A DNA stretch of 64,000 bases, taken from the NCBI GenBank assembly GCA_021521415.1, contig JAIQDT010007365.1, positions 62,001 through 126,000 of the forward strand, given 5' to 3'. This DNA is from Bidens hawaiensis. Taxonomy: Eukaryota > Streptophyta > Magnoliopsida > Asterales > Asteraceae. The notes beneath the pieces were generated by a model, which saw nothing but the letters and a program-made list of their open reading frames with translations, did not search any database and had not been told where the DNA came from. Made by a program: the position numbers and the translations under genes. Of the stretch, positions 10,871-22,258 are shown piece after piece; positions within the stretch are counted from its first letter, which is position 1; every line of letters starts with the position of its first letter.

Positions 10871-11755
10871 ATCCAAATTCAACGTGAAGATGAATTTGAG
10901 CTCAACATGTCAACCTTGAGCTCAAATTCATTGTTACGGCGAGTTTGGATATCTACGTATGGATTTTTTATTGGCTTTTGAATCTCATCGTGAATATAGA
11001 ATTATAACTGACCATTTTGAGAATTTTTCAAATTGGAGGTCCATTTTGGAGTCACTCCCCTCATTATTATATATATTAAAAGGGGGATTTTTTCCCCTCA
11101 CATATTTACTATTCAAGTTTTTTGTTATTTTTTTTACTATTCAATTTTAAGTCCACTATTGTGTTATATTTAAGTTTTACTTTAGAGTAAAGTGTCATTT
11201 TCGTCCTTATGGTTTGGTAAATAATGCGAATTTGGTCCAAAAAGTTTATTTTTTGCATATAGACCCTCCACGTTTTCCAATTCTTGCCAATTACATCCAA
11301 ATTATTTTTTGTTAACTTGGTCTAAATCCAAATTCAACGTGAAGATGAATTTGAGCTCAACATGTCAACCTTGAGCTCAAATTCATTGTTACGGCGAGTT
11401 TGGATATCTACGTATGGATTTTTTATTGGCTTTTGAATCTCATCGTGAATATAGAATTATAACTGACCATTTTGAGAATTTTTCAAATTGGAGGTCCATT
11501 TTGGAGTCATTCCCCTCATTATTATATATATTAAAAGGGGGATTTTTTCCCCTCACATATTTACTATTCAAGTTTTTTGTTATTTTTTTTTACTATTCAA
11601 TTTTAAGTCCACTATTGTGTTATATTTAAGTTTTACTTTAGAGTAAAGTGTCATTTTCGTCCTTATGGTTTGGTAAATAATGCGAATTTGGTCCAAAAGT
11701 TTATTTTTTGCATATAGACCCTCCACGTTTTCCAATTCTTGCCAATTACATCCAA
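10871..11755. repeat. Tandem duplication of about 430 bp (offset 455 bp)
   Basis: 10871-11300 and 11326-11755 are nearly identical direct copies. Each contains a perfect 15-bp-arm hairpin (TGAATTTGAGCTCAA, 10-base loop, TTGAGCTCAAATTCA; first copy 10891-10930) and about 115 bp of the left end of the fold-back element at 11640. The high identity indicates a recent duplication. Confidence 0.9.
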
Positions 11756-12088
11756 ATCACTAACTCCGTTAAATTGAATCGTTAACTCAGGGGTAGACAT
11801 GTCTTTTCACTCTTTCTTTATTACATGAGTACAGTGCCAAAATCGTCCCTAAAGTTTGGTCACATTTGCGAATTTCGTCCAAATATATTTTTTTCGCAAA
11901 TAGATTCTCGATGTTTCCCAACTGTTGCCAATTTCGTCCAATTTGTTAACTTGGTCTAAATTCAACGTTAACTCAGGGGCGTTATCGTCCTTTTACATAT
12001 TTGTTTACACTGTTATTACTATTACGCATACTATATTGGATTCAAACATAAGAATCGTGAAGTGTTATATATGTCATCGAACAAACAC

Positions 12089-12126
<38 letters not shown>

Positions 12127-12477
12127 GGACAGTAACACCCATAAGTTAACGTTGAATTTAGACCGAGTTAACAATTTGGACGAAATTGGCAACGGTTGGA
12201 AAACTCGAGGGTCTACTTGTGAAAAAAATATTTTTGGATGAAATTCGCAAATATGACCAAACCTCAGTGACGATTTTGGCACTTTACTCATATAATAAAG
12301 AAATAGTGAAAAGACATGTCTACCCCTGACTTAATGATTAAATTTAACGAGGTTAGTGATTTGGATGTAATTGGCAAGAATTGAGAAACGTGGAGGGTCC
12401 ATATGCAAAAAATAAAATTTTTGGACTAAATTCGCATTATTTGCCAAACCACAAGAACGAAAATGACACTTTACTCT
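11640..12477. mobile_element. Fold-back element, arms about 350 bp
   Basis: The left arm (AGAGTAAAGTGTCATTTTCG onward) is inverted at 12125-12477. Arms stay aligned through the words GTTAACTCAGGGG and GACGAAATTGGCAA. The centre (11996-12124) ends in an (AAT)n microsatellite at 12090-12124. TTACTTT flanks both sides (11633-11639 and 12478-12484), a probable target duplication. Non-coding. A relative with only one end visible starts at 22920. Confidence 0.8.
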
Positions 12478-12984
12478 TTACTTTATTATTTGTAATTTAT
12501 ATATGTTTTAACTTTGAAAAACAGTATAGATCGGTACACCATTAGATGGTTTTCATTCCCTTTATTTTACTTTTTGTTTCAACTAATTATAATATTTAAC
12601 AAATTATATTTTTAAACCTTAAACTTGCGCAAGTGTCAGGTTTACATGTTTTATTTGTCGGTTAAAATTTTCTTAAACTTTGTTTTCATATTGTTACGGT
12701 TGGTCTTTAAAATGACCGAAACGTTTTTCATGATTTAAAATTATCTCATCGTCACATGTTTTTATATCATCGTTTCGACGTCTGATACCATGCCTTTAAC
12801 ATATGACTTTTGGCTTACTAATTCATGTTTACCAATTTGTGCTGGTAGTGCCTACACTAACCGAATTTGCGTTGATTCGCAATTGTAACGTGCTGCTTTT
12901 TTGTTCCACTTATGATAATAATTTGTTGTTTTTGATATTGACAGGTTTATTTCTTTTGTTTACTTTCGATGTCGTAACCCGATA
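12478..12984. other. Intergenic, no gene seen
   Basis: AT-rich DNA without an open frame that resembles a known protein and without clear repeats. Confidence 0.5.
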
Positions 12985-13343
12985 TAGAGGTGCACAAACC
13001 GGTTTAAAACTCAAAACCGGTTTGGGTTGAAAACCGGTTTGGTTTGGTCAACAAAAGTTAAAACCGGTTTATAATCGGTTTCGGTTCGGGTTGAAACTGG
13101 TTTCTTACCATGTTATGATTGGTTTTAGTTCGGGTTTTGATCGGTTTCGGTTTGGATTTTGATCGGTTTTTGTCCGGTTTTGGTTCGGTTAACCGGTTTG
13201 AAACCGGTTTTGGTGGAGAAAATTGAAAACCGGTTCCGAACCTACAGTTTCAATCCGGTTTTTACATAATCAGTTTCAAACCGATTCGGTTTCAGTTCAA
13301 TTTTTTGGTCTGTTCGGTTAACCGGTTTATTTGCCCACCTCTA
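12985..13343. mobile_element. TIR element built from AACCGGTTT words
   Basis: Ends TAGAGGTGCACAAACCGG and, inverted, TAGAGGTGGGCAAATAAACC. The interior is a low-complexity series of AACCGGTTT and TTCGGTTTGG words, so it can fold on itself. An 8-bp flank repeat with one mismatch (ACCCGATA 12977-12984, ACCCAATA 13344-13351) supports transposition. The same terminal word opens the element at 27751. Confidence 0.7.
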
Positions 13344-13452
13344 ACCCAATACAGGCTGATTTCGCATCAACTCACAGCGCGTTCATGGTTTAGCATTTTT
13401 ATGTATGGTTCAGTTTAATGGTCCGGCCGTCGTGAACCGCAGGCTCCTAATA

Positions 13453-13460
13453 AATATATA
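13453..13460 (+). promoter_or_regulatory. Likely TATA box of the Ubc13-type gene
   Basis: AATATATA about 125 bp before the ATG at 13583. It is followed by a CT-rich leader (13505-13550) typical of plant 5' UTRs. Assigned by position and composition only. Confidence 0.45.
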
Positions 13461-13582
13461 GAAATCATTTCCATCGTATAATCATTTCATCTCATTTCCC
13501 CCATACTCTCTCTCTCTAGAAAACTTTAGCCTTTCTTTCTCTCTCTAAAAGCCCTAGCGTGAATCCTCAGCTAATTCAATCC

Positions 13583-16500
13583 ATGGCGAACAGCAATCTG
13601 CCTCGAAGAATCATCAAGGTCCGTACAATCCTTCATTCATTTCTTCCTCAATTAATATTAATATGAATATCCTAATTTTGTGTGTTTTTATCCGAAAACC
13701 CTAATTTTGGGTTTTGGCTTATCTGTTTGATTCAGGAAACGCAGCGGTTGCTTAGCGAACCAGGTGAAATTGAACTTTAATTTTATTCATATTATTATGA
13801 AATTGATTTGGTTATGCTAATGTTTTGTTAATGGTTTATGCCAATTTACTGTTTACAATCAACAAAATTGGTTCTTTTGTCTAGAAACAGGATCAAATAC
13901 ATTTTGTTCTTAGCTCATGAAAACACTGACAACCAATTTGCTTTTGTTATTAAGTTTATTTTTATAGGTGTTTGCTGTTATTTTTTGTTCATATTTGCTA
14001 ATTTTCGATTACAAGACCGTTATCGTTATAAGTATTTGCTTGTTTATATTTTGTTATTATTATATTTTTTCATTTGCTGTTATAAGTATTTGTTGGTATT
14101 TGCTGTTATTATTTTGTTCTTGATTTTGATTCTTTTGTTGTAATTTTTAGGTTGTTTTCTTTGTTATTATAAATGATTGTTTATGTAGATTGGTATTGTT
14201 TCTTATGTTCTCATTTTTTTATAAATTGGTATTATTTTTTACGTTCTCATGTTAAGATTAAAATGTACATGAACCTTCCCCCTTTTATCTATACTGTATT
14301 ATTATATTCTACATACAAGTGAGGATAGAAAGGTAATTTTTTACATCATTTTAGGAGTTTTAAGTAATTACAAATTTTAAAACCCTTTTTTTTAAATTAC
14401 ATTATAAACTATTTTATTATTATTATTATTTTTAATTATTTAATGAGTTTGCTATTGCTGTATAAAATTATTAAAAAAATTATGGATTAACTGTGTTTTT
14501 GGTTATTTGGCTAATGTTTTTTATTTTTAAATTTCGAATGCAATATTATATATAATCACCAATCTGAGTGTTGTGTTCCCTGTCGTGTCGTCTGGGTAGC
14601 TCTTTAGTGTTTGTATATAGGATTTTGTGAAATTGAACTCTAGTTTTATTGTTATTATGGAATTGATTTGGTTTTATGAATGATTTATGTTAATTTTGTG
14701 TTTGTGTGAATGTCAAGAACTCAAGATCAACAAAGTTGGTTCTTTTATCTATATATTATACTATTATATACGTATGGACCGAGGACAAAAACGTAACTTT
14801 ACATGATTATAAGAGTTTAAGCAATTACAATTTTAAAAGCATTGGTCTTTTTTTTTTAATAAAAGTTACATCATTAGAACTAGTGTTATTTTATATTTAA
14901 TATGATATTGCTGTGCAATTTTTTTAAAGGAAGTATGTATTAACTATTAACTGTGTTTTTTGTTAATTGAAGGAAATATGTAATAACTGTGTTAGTGCTT
15001 TTAAAGGAAAAACTTTTTTTTTTGTAAAAGGAAATATGTGTTAACTGTGTTTTCTTCAAATACAATGTTATAAGTTACCTATCTGAGTGCTGTGTTCACC
15101 GTCGCATCGCGTGGGTAGCTTTTTAGTGTTTATATATATACGGCTTTGTGATGTAGCGCCGGGAATAAGTGCATCGCCGTCGGAAGATAATATGCGGTAT
15201 TTCAATGTGATGATTCTTGGCCCAACACAGTCTCCTTATGAAGGTAATCTGAGTTGTTAGTTTGTCGTTAGTTAATTTAATAGTTTAATGTCATGTTGAT
15301 TGCTTGTTTAAAATTTGAATCAGCTTATGATTATACGCAGTAGAAGTAGACAATCAGATTATTTTTACAATTAGGGTAAACTTGTAATTTTTAACGGAGC
15401 AGAATTAATTGGTTTGAAATAACTAATCTTGACAGCAGGTTAAGGAGATAGCATAAATAGTATACTTAGTCCAAAGTCCAAACTTTTGTAAGTGTTTATC
15501 TGCTTTTTAAAAACTTAATAATGAGTAGTTCAAGTGTTTATAGGCAATTATTAACACGCCCTTTATTGGATACTCTCGACCTAGAGTAAAAAGGAGTTAT
15601 ATTTTGATATTGTAAGCATGTTATGGTAGTGATTCTAGAATAACAATGGTAATAATAGCAAACTTTTATCTCATATTAGATCGGTGGCTTAATAATCATA
15701 CCAGGCAAAATTATGAAATTGTGAATTATGAAAGCAAGTATTAAGAGGTTGTGTCGTAGCTAGTTCTTACCAACACAGTTACATGTTTTGGCTGTATTAC
15801 TGCTTCCATCTCAAAATAATTGAAACAAATTTTTTATCGGAATGTATAATACAATTTCTTCTTGTTGGTAAACGTTCAATCCCAGCTTAAGGGCATGTTT
15901 GGGATTGAGTTTGAAAACTGCTTATTGGCTTATTGGCTTTTTCAAAAAGCCATTTGAAAAAGCCAGGCCAGGATTTGGGGCTTTTGGAAAACTGCTTTTT
16001 AACCCTTTCAAAAAACTAAAATAAGAAAGATTTTTGTGATTGCCAAACACATTTTCACTTATTGGCTTTTTGAAAACACCAATAAGCATTTTTCAAACTC
16101 AATCCCAAACATGCTCTAAGTCTATTGATTTTGATCATCAAGATTCATCTATATACATTATTGGCTAGTGTTTTAATTATTTGATTTGAAGTAACAATCA
16201 CATTAAAGTACTAAACTATGTGTACTAGTTTAAAAGCTGGATTTGTTTCTGGATGGAGTACTTGTTATGAAGTTCCATCTTGTCTTTATATAAGTTTTAA
16301 CATGTTTTGAATTTAGTTCTTGTTTAATCTCTTGGATTATTGTACGTTATTCTGATCTTTTTAAATATTGTATTTTTAATTGTTTTTAACAGGAGGAGTT
16401 TTTAAGCTGGAGCTATTTCTGCCTGAGGAATATCCAATGTCTGCTCCCAAGGTACAAGAACATCTTATACATGTTAATAAAGATATCATTTGATGACTTA

Positions 16501-18989
16501 TTCTTTTATTTTTCTTATATCAGTTTTAATGCTCTTATATACATGTTAATAAAGAATTCGCTCCCCTATGATTGTTTTTTCTTGGATCATGAAAACTGTT
16601 AATTCTGTTAGTCTACAATTCAGTCTCTTTACTTGTATGAACGTCTGCTTCCATATCTTACAATTCCTTTTTATCGGGTTAAGTGCTAACTATTTACCTG
16701 ATATGGTCTAGTTTTTATTTTACATACTTTTTGGCCAAAAAAGGAGTTTTCTGTTAATTTTTAACGTAGAAAAATCGAGATATAGAATGTGGTGGTTAGA
16801 TCTATGCGTCAGCTAAACTGTACATGTTCTGAATACTGATCTAACTGAAAAGCATGACTCAAGAATGTTAGGTAACATACCAAATAGGCAGATACATGAT
16901 ACCCCGTGGCGGCAGCGGTTGGTGGGGAAGGTGTCAGTGGTTGGTGTGGGGGTGCCGACAGAGGTGGAGTAGAGGTGGTGATAATTGGGTAGCGGCGGGG
17001 GGCGGCAACAGGTTGGTGAAGATAAATAATGGTTATTAGTGGTGCTAACCTATTTGGACTTTTTTTTAAGTTAAAGAATTTTTATATTAGTTACCCGTTC
17101 TGAGCTGTTGACTTATTTAAGTTGACTTATTTAAGGTAGCCTAATTGGACCTGTTGACTAATATAAGGTGACCTGAATGAACCCATATACAGTTTTGTTT
17201 TGCCCAAGTTAACCCATTATTTAACAATTGGTCATGATTGCTACCTATAGTACTTTGTCATTTTAAAAAGTACTTATTTGCACTACAGTTAGTAAGCTAT
17301 TTATTTTACTAGCGCGCTGTTTGGTAGGAAACCTCTAAATCGGTCAGAGGTAGAGTTTGTTTGGTTACACCTCTTAATGGCTCATGGAGCCTCTTAATGG
17401 TTAAGTTTCAGAGACACGCTGAATGATTCAGAGGCTGCCTCTTAATCAGTCAGAGACTCAGACCTCTTATTATTTCCGCACTAGATTGTCAAACAGCCCC
17501 TCAGTACATTAGATAATGCAACCCTAGACGTTATTTCCCTTCAAAAAAAAAAACCTTTGTTCCAAAGTTTGGAAGTCCAAATTATTTTTCTTCACAATCA
17601 CTATTGAATATTTGGGCCACTCTATTGCCAAAGAGGCCCAAAATGAGGTCAATCTCAATATTAAGCCCAAGTATTAGTGCTTGACCTAACAATATCATTC
17701 TACCATAATATATAACAGTCTGATACCCTTTTGATATGACCCTAATGCTTTTATTTATAAACATTAGAAAAATAAAATTGTGTTTGATCACTTATGAAAC
17801 GGGTTGGTGAAACAAAAAACTTGACTTGCAGGCTTGGGAGTTGGGTAAGAGTCGTTGAGTCGGTTTAGTTTAATTAATTAAGTTGGTTTATCTTGCTAGG
17901 AGCTTCTTTAATCTGTTTTATTTGGTTTGAATGTTGAATATAGTTAGTTAAGCATGGGCTGAGTTTCTTATTATTTTAATTCGTGTTTTGAGTCTAATAA
18001 GGAGTGGGTCAAGTATTAGTATAAATAACGGGTCAAGGAGTTTTTATTTTGTGTATGTAATTTTTTGGTTCATGTATAAAAACTTCTGATCATGTTTGGT
18101 CAAATATAGTGTTTATTTTTCTTGTTTTTAGAAACCTGATCTGCTCGAGCAAAGGGATCCGTGCCATCAATATCGGTTTGCTTTCAAACAAACTATTTTA
18201 AATAAAATCATTCAACATCATAGGATTCATCGTCCATAAATCTCTCTAAACGCATCCATGTGCCTTGCTTTCCGTCATGTTTATTTGTATATGATTATCC
18301 AAGTAAAATAGTAATAACAATGTATTAATTACAAACCAAACCAAATCTATATCAAGACTGTACTATAGTCTATATATGAGATGCACGAAATTTGTCATGT
18401 CTATTTCTTCTAATCAATTGATCCCTTATCAATCGCATGTAATGCGCTAACTAACTAATTCATCATTTAATTCATGTTGTTACAGGTCCGATTCCTTACA
18501 AAAATATACCACCCGAATATCGATAAGGTATAATATGTGGTACCCACCTCATTGTTTCAGTCCACAACTCTAAATTCACTTTATTTCTTATATTTATGTT
18601 TTAGTTTTATTCATGTAGCTTGGAAGAATATGTCTTGACATTCTAAAAGATAAGTGGAGCCCTGCTCTTCAGATTCGCACAGTTCTCTTGAGGTAAAATT
18701 GTTTATATATTTACTGCTAAATTTTTATGTCATTTATGTATATGATGTGGATTTTTTTAAAATATTTTGTAGCATTCAAGCACTTCTAAGTGCTCCAAAT
18801 CCAGATGATCCACTGTCTGAAAACATAGCAAAGCACTGGAAATCGAATGAAGCAGAAGCTGTTGAAACAGGTGATTATGTCAATAATAAAGACTTGCTTT
18901 GTTATGGTTTCGGGCTTCATTTATTTATTTATATATTTTTTGGGAGTGCAGCGAAGGAATGGACTCGTTTGTATGCAAGTGGCGCGTAA
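13583..18989 (+). CDS. UBC13: Ubiquitin-conjugating enzyme E2, Ubc13 type (UBC35/36-like)
   Basis: E2 enzyme of the Ubc13 class, which with a Uev partner builds Lys63-linked ubiquitin chains (family knowledge). Exons are 13583-13618, 13736-13763, 15157-15243, 16393-16451, 18486-18527, 18619-18692, 18773-18870 and 18952-18989; the sum is 462 nt, giving 153 aa. The N-terminus is [18 protein letters not shown], as in Ubc13. The core has [20 protein letters not shown] with the catalytic Cys in GRICLDIL, an HPN motif upstream, then [18 protein letters not shown]. The C-terminus is [11 protein letters not shown]. All phases join and length equals the family norm. Intron 2 is internally duplicated, and introns 3 and 4 hold MITEs. 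Apparently intact and functional. Confidence 0.97.
13764..15156 (+). repeat. Ancient tandem duplication inside Ubc13 intron 2
   Basis: Sequence just after the donor (GTGAAATTGAACTTTA) reappears near 14628 (GTGAAATTGAACTCTA) with the following ~100 bp conserved, including AATTGATTTGGTT and AAATTGGTTCTTTT. The stretch before 14628 (ATCTGAGTG, GGGTAGCT, TTTAGTGTTT) reappears immediately before exon 3 at about 15080-15150. So intron 2 looks like two diverged copies of one ancestral intron in tandem, with the inner junction no longer AG|GT. Confidence 0.65.
15891..16116. mobile_element. Tourist-like MITE (PIF/Harbinger type)
   Basis: Terminal repeats GGGCATGTTTGGGATTGAGT and its inverse at 16090-16116, flanked on both sides by TAA (15888-15890, 16117-16119). 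A GGGxxTGTTTGG end plus a 3-bp TAA target duplication is the Tourist signature. 226 bp, non-coding, in intron 3 of the Ubc13 gene. Confidence 0.85.
17314..17501. mobile_element. Small MITE
   Basis: Ends GCGCTGTTTGGTAGG and, inverted, GAGGGGCTGTTTG. The interior has paired words such as CCTCTTAATGG and CTGAATGATTCAGAGG. It lies in intron 4 of the Ubc13 gene. Superfamily unresolved; hAT-like ends are possible. Confidence 0.55.
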
Positions 18990-19620
18990 TGGATATATGC
19001 TACAAATCCGAAAATAACAGATGTATTACTATGACAACATATTTCATGTCTTGATTATCATACTACCTTTCACCATCTTTTTGGTCCCCAATATATGATG
19101 TGTTCTTTTATTTTTATGGATTTAGTTATGCAAGAGCCAGCCAATGAAGCACTTTTCAAGGTCTTGTCAAATAAGTTTTTATTTTTATTTTTATTTTTAT
19201 TTATGGAGACCAGTTGATAATTGCATTTATATGTGAAATGTACGATACACCAACACGTATTTGATTCCTCTAGGGTTCGCTCGTGTTGATTTTGAAATGG
19301 GGTTGTCTGTGCACCATATTATGTGTAGCATGTCTAACCGATTTAGGCGCATTATATGGCAATCTTAATGAGCCTTATGATGTTAGCTGTCCAGACAGCT
19401 GATATGTTAAAAAACATTCGCCTTTTAAAAAGTATCAGTTTCTTCTCTGTAGTTAAGGTTGAAAAGGCCTAAAATCATTGTCGTTGTAAGCCTCTTGTCA
19501 TTCACGTTTCACGGCATTAAGAAGTTTATTGAATGATTTGCATTTTTGGTTGAGATAAAGAAAAGGACTGAACCGTATGTGGGACGAGTTTCTGATTCGT
19601 ATAGCTCGGGTTGCGACAAA
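18990..19620. other. Ubc13 3' UTR and intergenic DNA
   Basis: Follows the TAA at 18987-18989. No second gene seen. A short TTTTTA repeat lies at about 19176-19202. Confidence 0.5.
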
Positions 19621-19870
19621 AGAACCTCCTTCCTTCTTACTTGACTTCAAATTCGACTCTTTTTTCTTGAATTTGAATCATTTTCTTTTTCTCGCCATTC
19701 TTCAATTTAAGAACTGGACTTAGGCTGGAAAGAGGGGCTAGCCTCCTTCCATCTTACTTGACTTTCAATTTGACTCTTTTTTTTTCTTGAATTTGAATCA
19801 TTTCCTCTTTCTCACCATTTTTCTCCCCTCGCCTTTAGTGGCTATTGGACTAAGGCTGGAAAGAGGTGCT
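19621..19870. repeat. Tandem duplication of about 120 bp
   Basis: Two direct copies, about 19628-19735 and 19745-19868, sharing CCTCCTTCC, TTCTTGAATTTGAATCATTT, and GGCTGGAAAGAGG. Slightly diverged. No coding. Confidence 0.7.
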
Positions 19871-20129
19871 TGTTTTATGATACTTCAATCTTCCTATTAT
19901 CAACTCTAGCATTTATTATTATTAACCAGACTATTTGTTTTGTAAAATATATTTTTCTTCTATTTTTTATTGTTCATTATAGATTATAAGATAATAAATT
20001 TATAAAAATTTGTTAAAAAAGTACTAAAAACATGTACTAACTTTATCAAAAGCGAAACCATTTATGTACTAAAAGCCAACCCGGAAACAAACTCCCCTAA
20101 GGATCAACTTAAGAGCTACAAAACGATCA

Positions 20130-20730
20130 ATAACGTTATATCACCCTTTAGAAACGATCTAAAAAGCATTGCTCGCCCTGGTCGTTTTAGCCATAATGGA
20201 ATAACCGGGTTCCGTCATATTGAACTTTTTGCATGGAGAGTTGCTCAAAATAGAATACCATTCAAAATGGAATTGATAGTGGGATGAACCATGGCTCTAT
20301 GGATTGCGAAGAATGTGGCTTTGCACAAGAAAACCCGCACCATATATTATCAACGTGCCTAATAGCAATGGAAATTTGGACTCAGGTGAACTCGTGGTGG
20401 AAAACACAATTTAATGCATATTCGGTCAAGAACAAAACTCAAAATGTGCAGAAGTTGATTGAGGTGATTTTTCTTATAACACTTTGGATATTATGGAACG
20501 CAAGAGATTGTCTTGTATGCAAGATATAATGGAGGAAATCAAGTCGCATGCCTCTATATATAAAGAATGGCTGAAGTGCAATACGCTTGATTGGAATATC
20601 ATGGCGCACGCTCAATTTTGGCTAAGCCGAATTCGGTTTTGTATCCATGAACCGTTTGGTTTTATTTTTCTTTTTTTTTTGCTAGTGTATTTTGTTAATA
20701 AAATCCTCTTTGGTGTTAAAAAAAAGATAT
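20130..20730 (+). mobile_element. LINE (L1-type) 3' end fragment with zinc-binding domain
   Basis: Plus-strand peptide words FRHIELFAWRVAQNRIPFK, then a stop, then CEECGFAQENPHHILSTC and LWILWNAR are the C-terminal zf-RVT region of plant L1 elements (CxxC...H...C pattern). The DNA then runs to a 3' UTR with GTTAATAAAATCC and an A run at about 20719-20726, as LINEs end. 5'-truncated with in-frame stops; dead. Confidence 0.85.
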
Positions 20731-21229
20731 TGAAGAAGTATGGCAATAAAATACATATTTAAGAAGTAATATTTTTTCATTTATTATGACTGAAATTTAG
20801 CATAAATATAGTAGACATTTTCCAAAGTCCTTAAGGTTTTTAATTTATGATAGAAATTGAAAGTTGATCGGAAAAACATAGCAAAGTATTCATTCTTTCC
20901 GTGTAAATGCATATATTTCAATAAAACCCGGTTAAGGTTTTTCTCTAAATGGCCAATGAATAAAACCCGGTTACCGTGCTAATGGAAAATGGTGAATCCA
21001 TATGTCGCAGACAGTGCTGCGTAGCTCAAACCTACCATCTCCTGTTTCGGGAAACCGTTGTCCAAAGGCCCGCTGTGGTAAAAACCGAACCGAAGGCCCA
21101 CTGCTGTAAAACCCGGTTGGAATCTTATTCGAATTTGAAACCTTATGATATGCAGCCCAAATATTTAATTTTCTCCAATATCAGTTGAATTAAAACTCAC
21201 TGTCTCATCATCTGTTTTTCTTTTCTTTT
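20731..21229. other. Intergenic, no gene seen
   Basis: Contains a repeated AATAAAACCCGGTTA word at about 20922 and 20960, and an unassigned stretch (20976-21188) that is open for 70 codons but matches nothing I know. Confidence 0.45.
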
Positions 21230-21545
21230 CTTTTTTTTACACGACCAACGAATCTTTTAAATGGGCTACTGATTAAATTCACTACATCCGAATACACTCG
21301 TCTTTCAATTCGGGGAACACCTTCACATAAGGCCAACGCCCGTGAACCTCTCCTGAAACACGATAGTGCGATGAGATAAAACTCGTTCAATTCAAGGATC
21401 CAACTAGTGAAAGTCACATACTTTCCTAGTCTCCCATCATTACCTTGGTGCCTTTGAAACTAAATACTGGTATAGAAATCGAACCTGGGTCACATGAAAC
21501 ACTAAGTCTCTCTCTCACCACTCCTCCACTAGCTCATTGGCTTCT
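21230..21545 (-). mobile_element. tRNA-derived SINE (family A, second copy)
   Basis: Minus-strand box B GGTTCGATTTC (plus-strand 21475-21485), preceded by a GAGCTAGTGGAG box-A-like word (near 21528). The body matches the element at 2521-2793 (shared words TTGGATCCTTGAA, TTTTATCTCA, GTAGCCCATTT). The 3' end is TTCGTTGGTCGTGT plus an A run. It is longer than the first copy, so the first is the more deleted one. Confidence 0.85.
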
Positions 21546-21589
21546 AATCATTTGCTAAAGACAAAGAACATTTTTTTATTAACAACTAA

Positions 21590-21893
21590 GAGCATTCTCA
21601 TCCTACCTCTTATTTTATGTGAGAGGTGTTTTTATAATTTAGAGAGTGATTTATGGTATTGTGAGTTAAGAGTTTTTATATTTTAGAAAACACAGTGATT
21701 TTTCAGTATATTTGAAAAGCTACTGTTTACCCCTATAATTTTTTAATATTTTTTTAAAGTAATTGTGAGTGAGGAAAAAAGAAAAGTTAGTGATAAAGGT
21801 ATAAAAATGTATTAGTTAATTAAAATGAAAAGAAAAAATATAGTTAATTTTAGTGTAATTTTTTATTTAGAGATAGGGGTGGGATGAGAATGC
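21590..21893 (+). mobile_element. MITE, GAGCATTCTCATC family, copy 1
   Basis: Ends GAGCATTCTCATCC and, inverted, GGGATGAGAATGC. About 300 bp and AT-rich, with GTTTTTATAATTTAGAGAGTG inside. The same family lies inverted 60 bp to the right. Confidence 0.75.
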
Positions 21894-21953
21894 CAATTCG
21901 TTATGGTATTGTTTGATTTTCTCTCTCTTGAACTTATTGTATTATATTACTTA

Positions 21954-22258
21954 GAGTATTCTCATCTCACTTGCTATCTTTAAACAAAAATTACATTAAA
22001 ACTCATTATTTTCTTTCTCTATTATAATTAAATAATACTTTTTATATATTTTATCATTACCTTTTCTTTTTCCTTCATTCACAACTACTTTCAAAATATA
22101 TTAAAAAATTATAGGGGGTGAACAGTAACTTTTCAAATATACAGAAAAATCACTACTTTTTCTAAATTATAAAAACTATTCACTCACAACACCCTGAATC
22201 ACTTTCTAAATTATAAAAACACCCTTCACATTAAATGAGGGGTTGGATGAGAATGCTC
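21954..22258 (-). mobile_element. MITE, GAGCATTCTCATC family, copy 2, opposite orientation
   Basis: Ends GAGTATTCTCATC and GGATGAGAATGCTC. Its reverse complement aligns with copy 1 across the full length, so 21590-22258 can form a long hairpin. Target duplications are unclear for both copies. Confidence 0.75.

Noticed and set aside
20976..21188. A 70-codon open frame as a gene
   Set aside because: No start context, no recognisable domain, and it lies between a LINE tail and a SINE.
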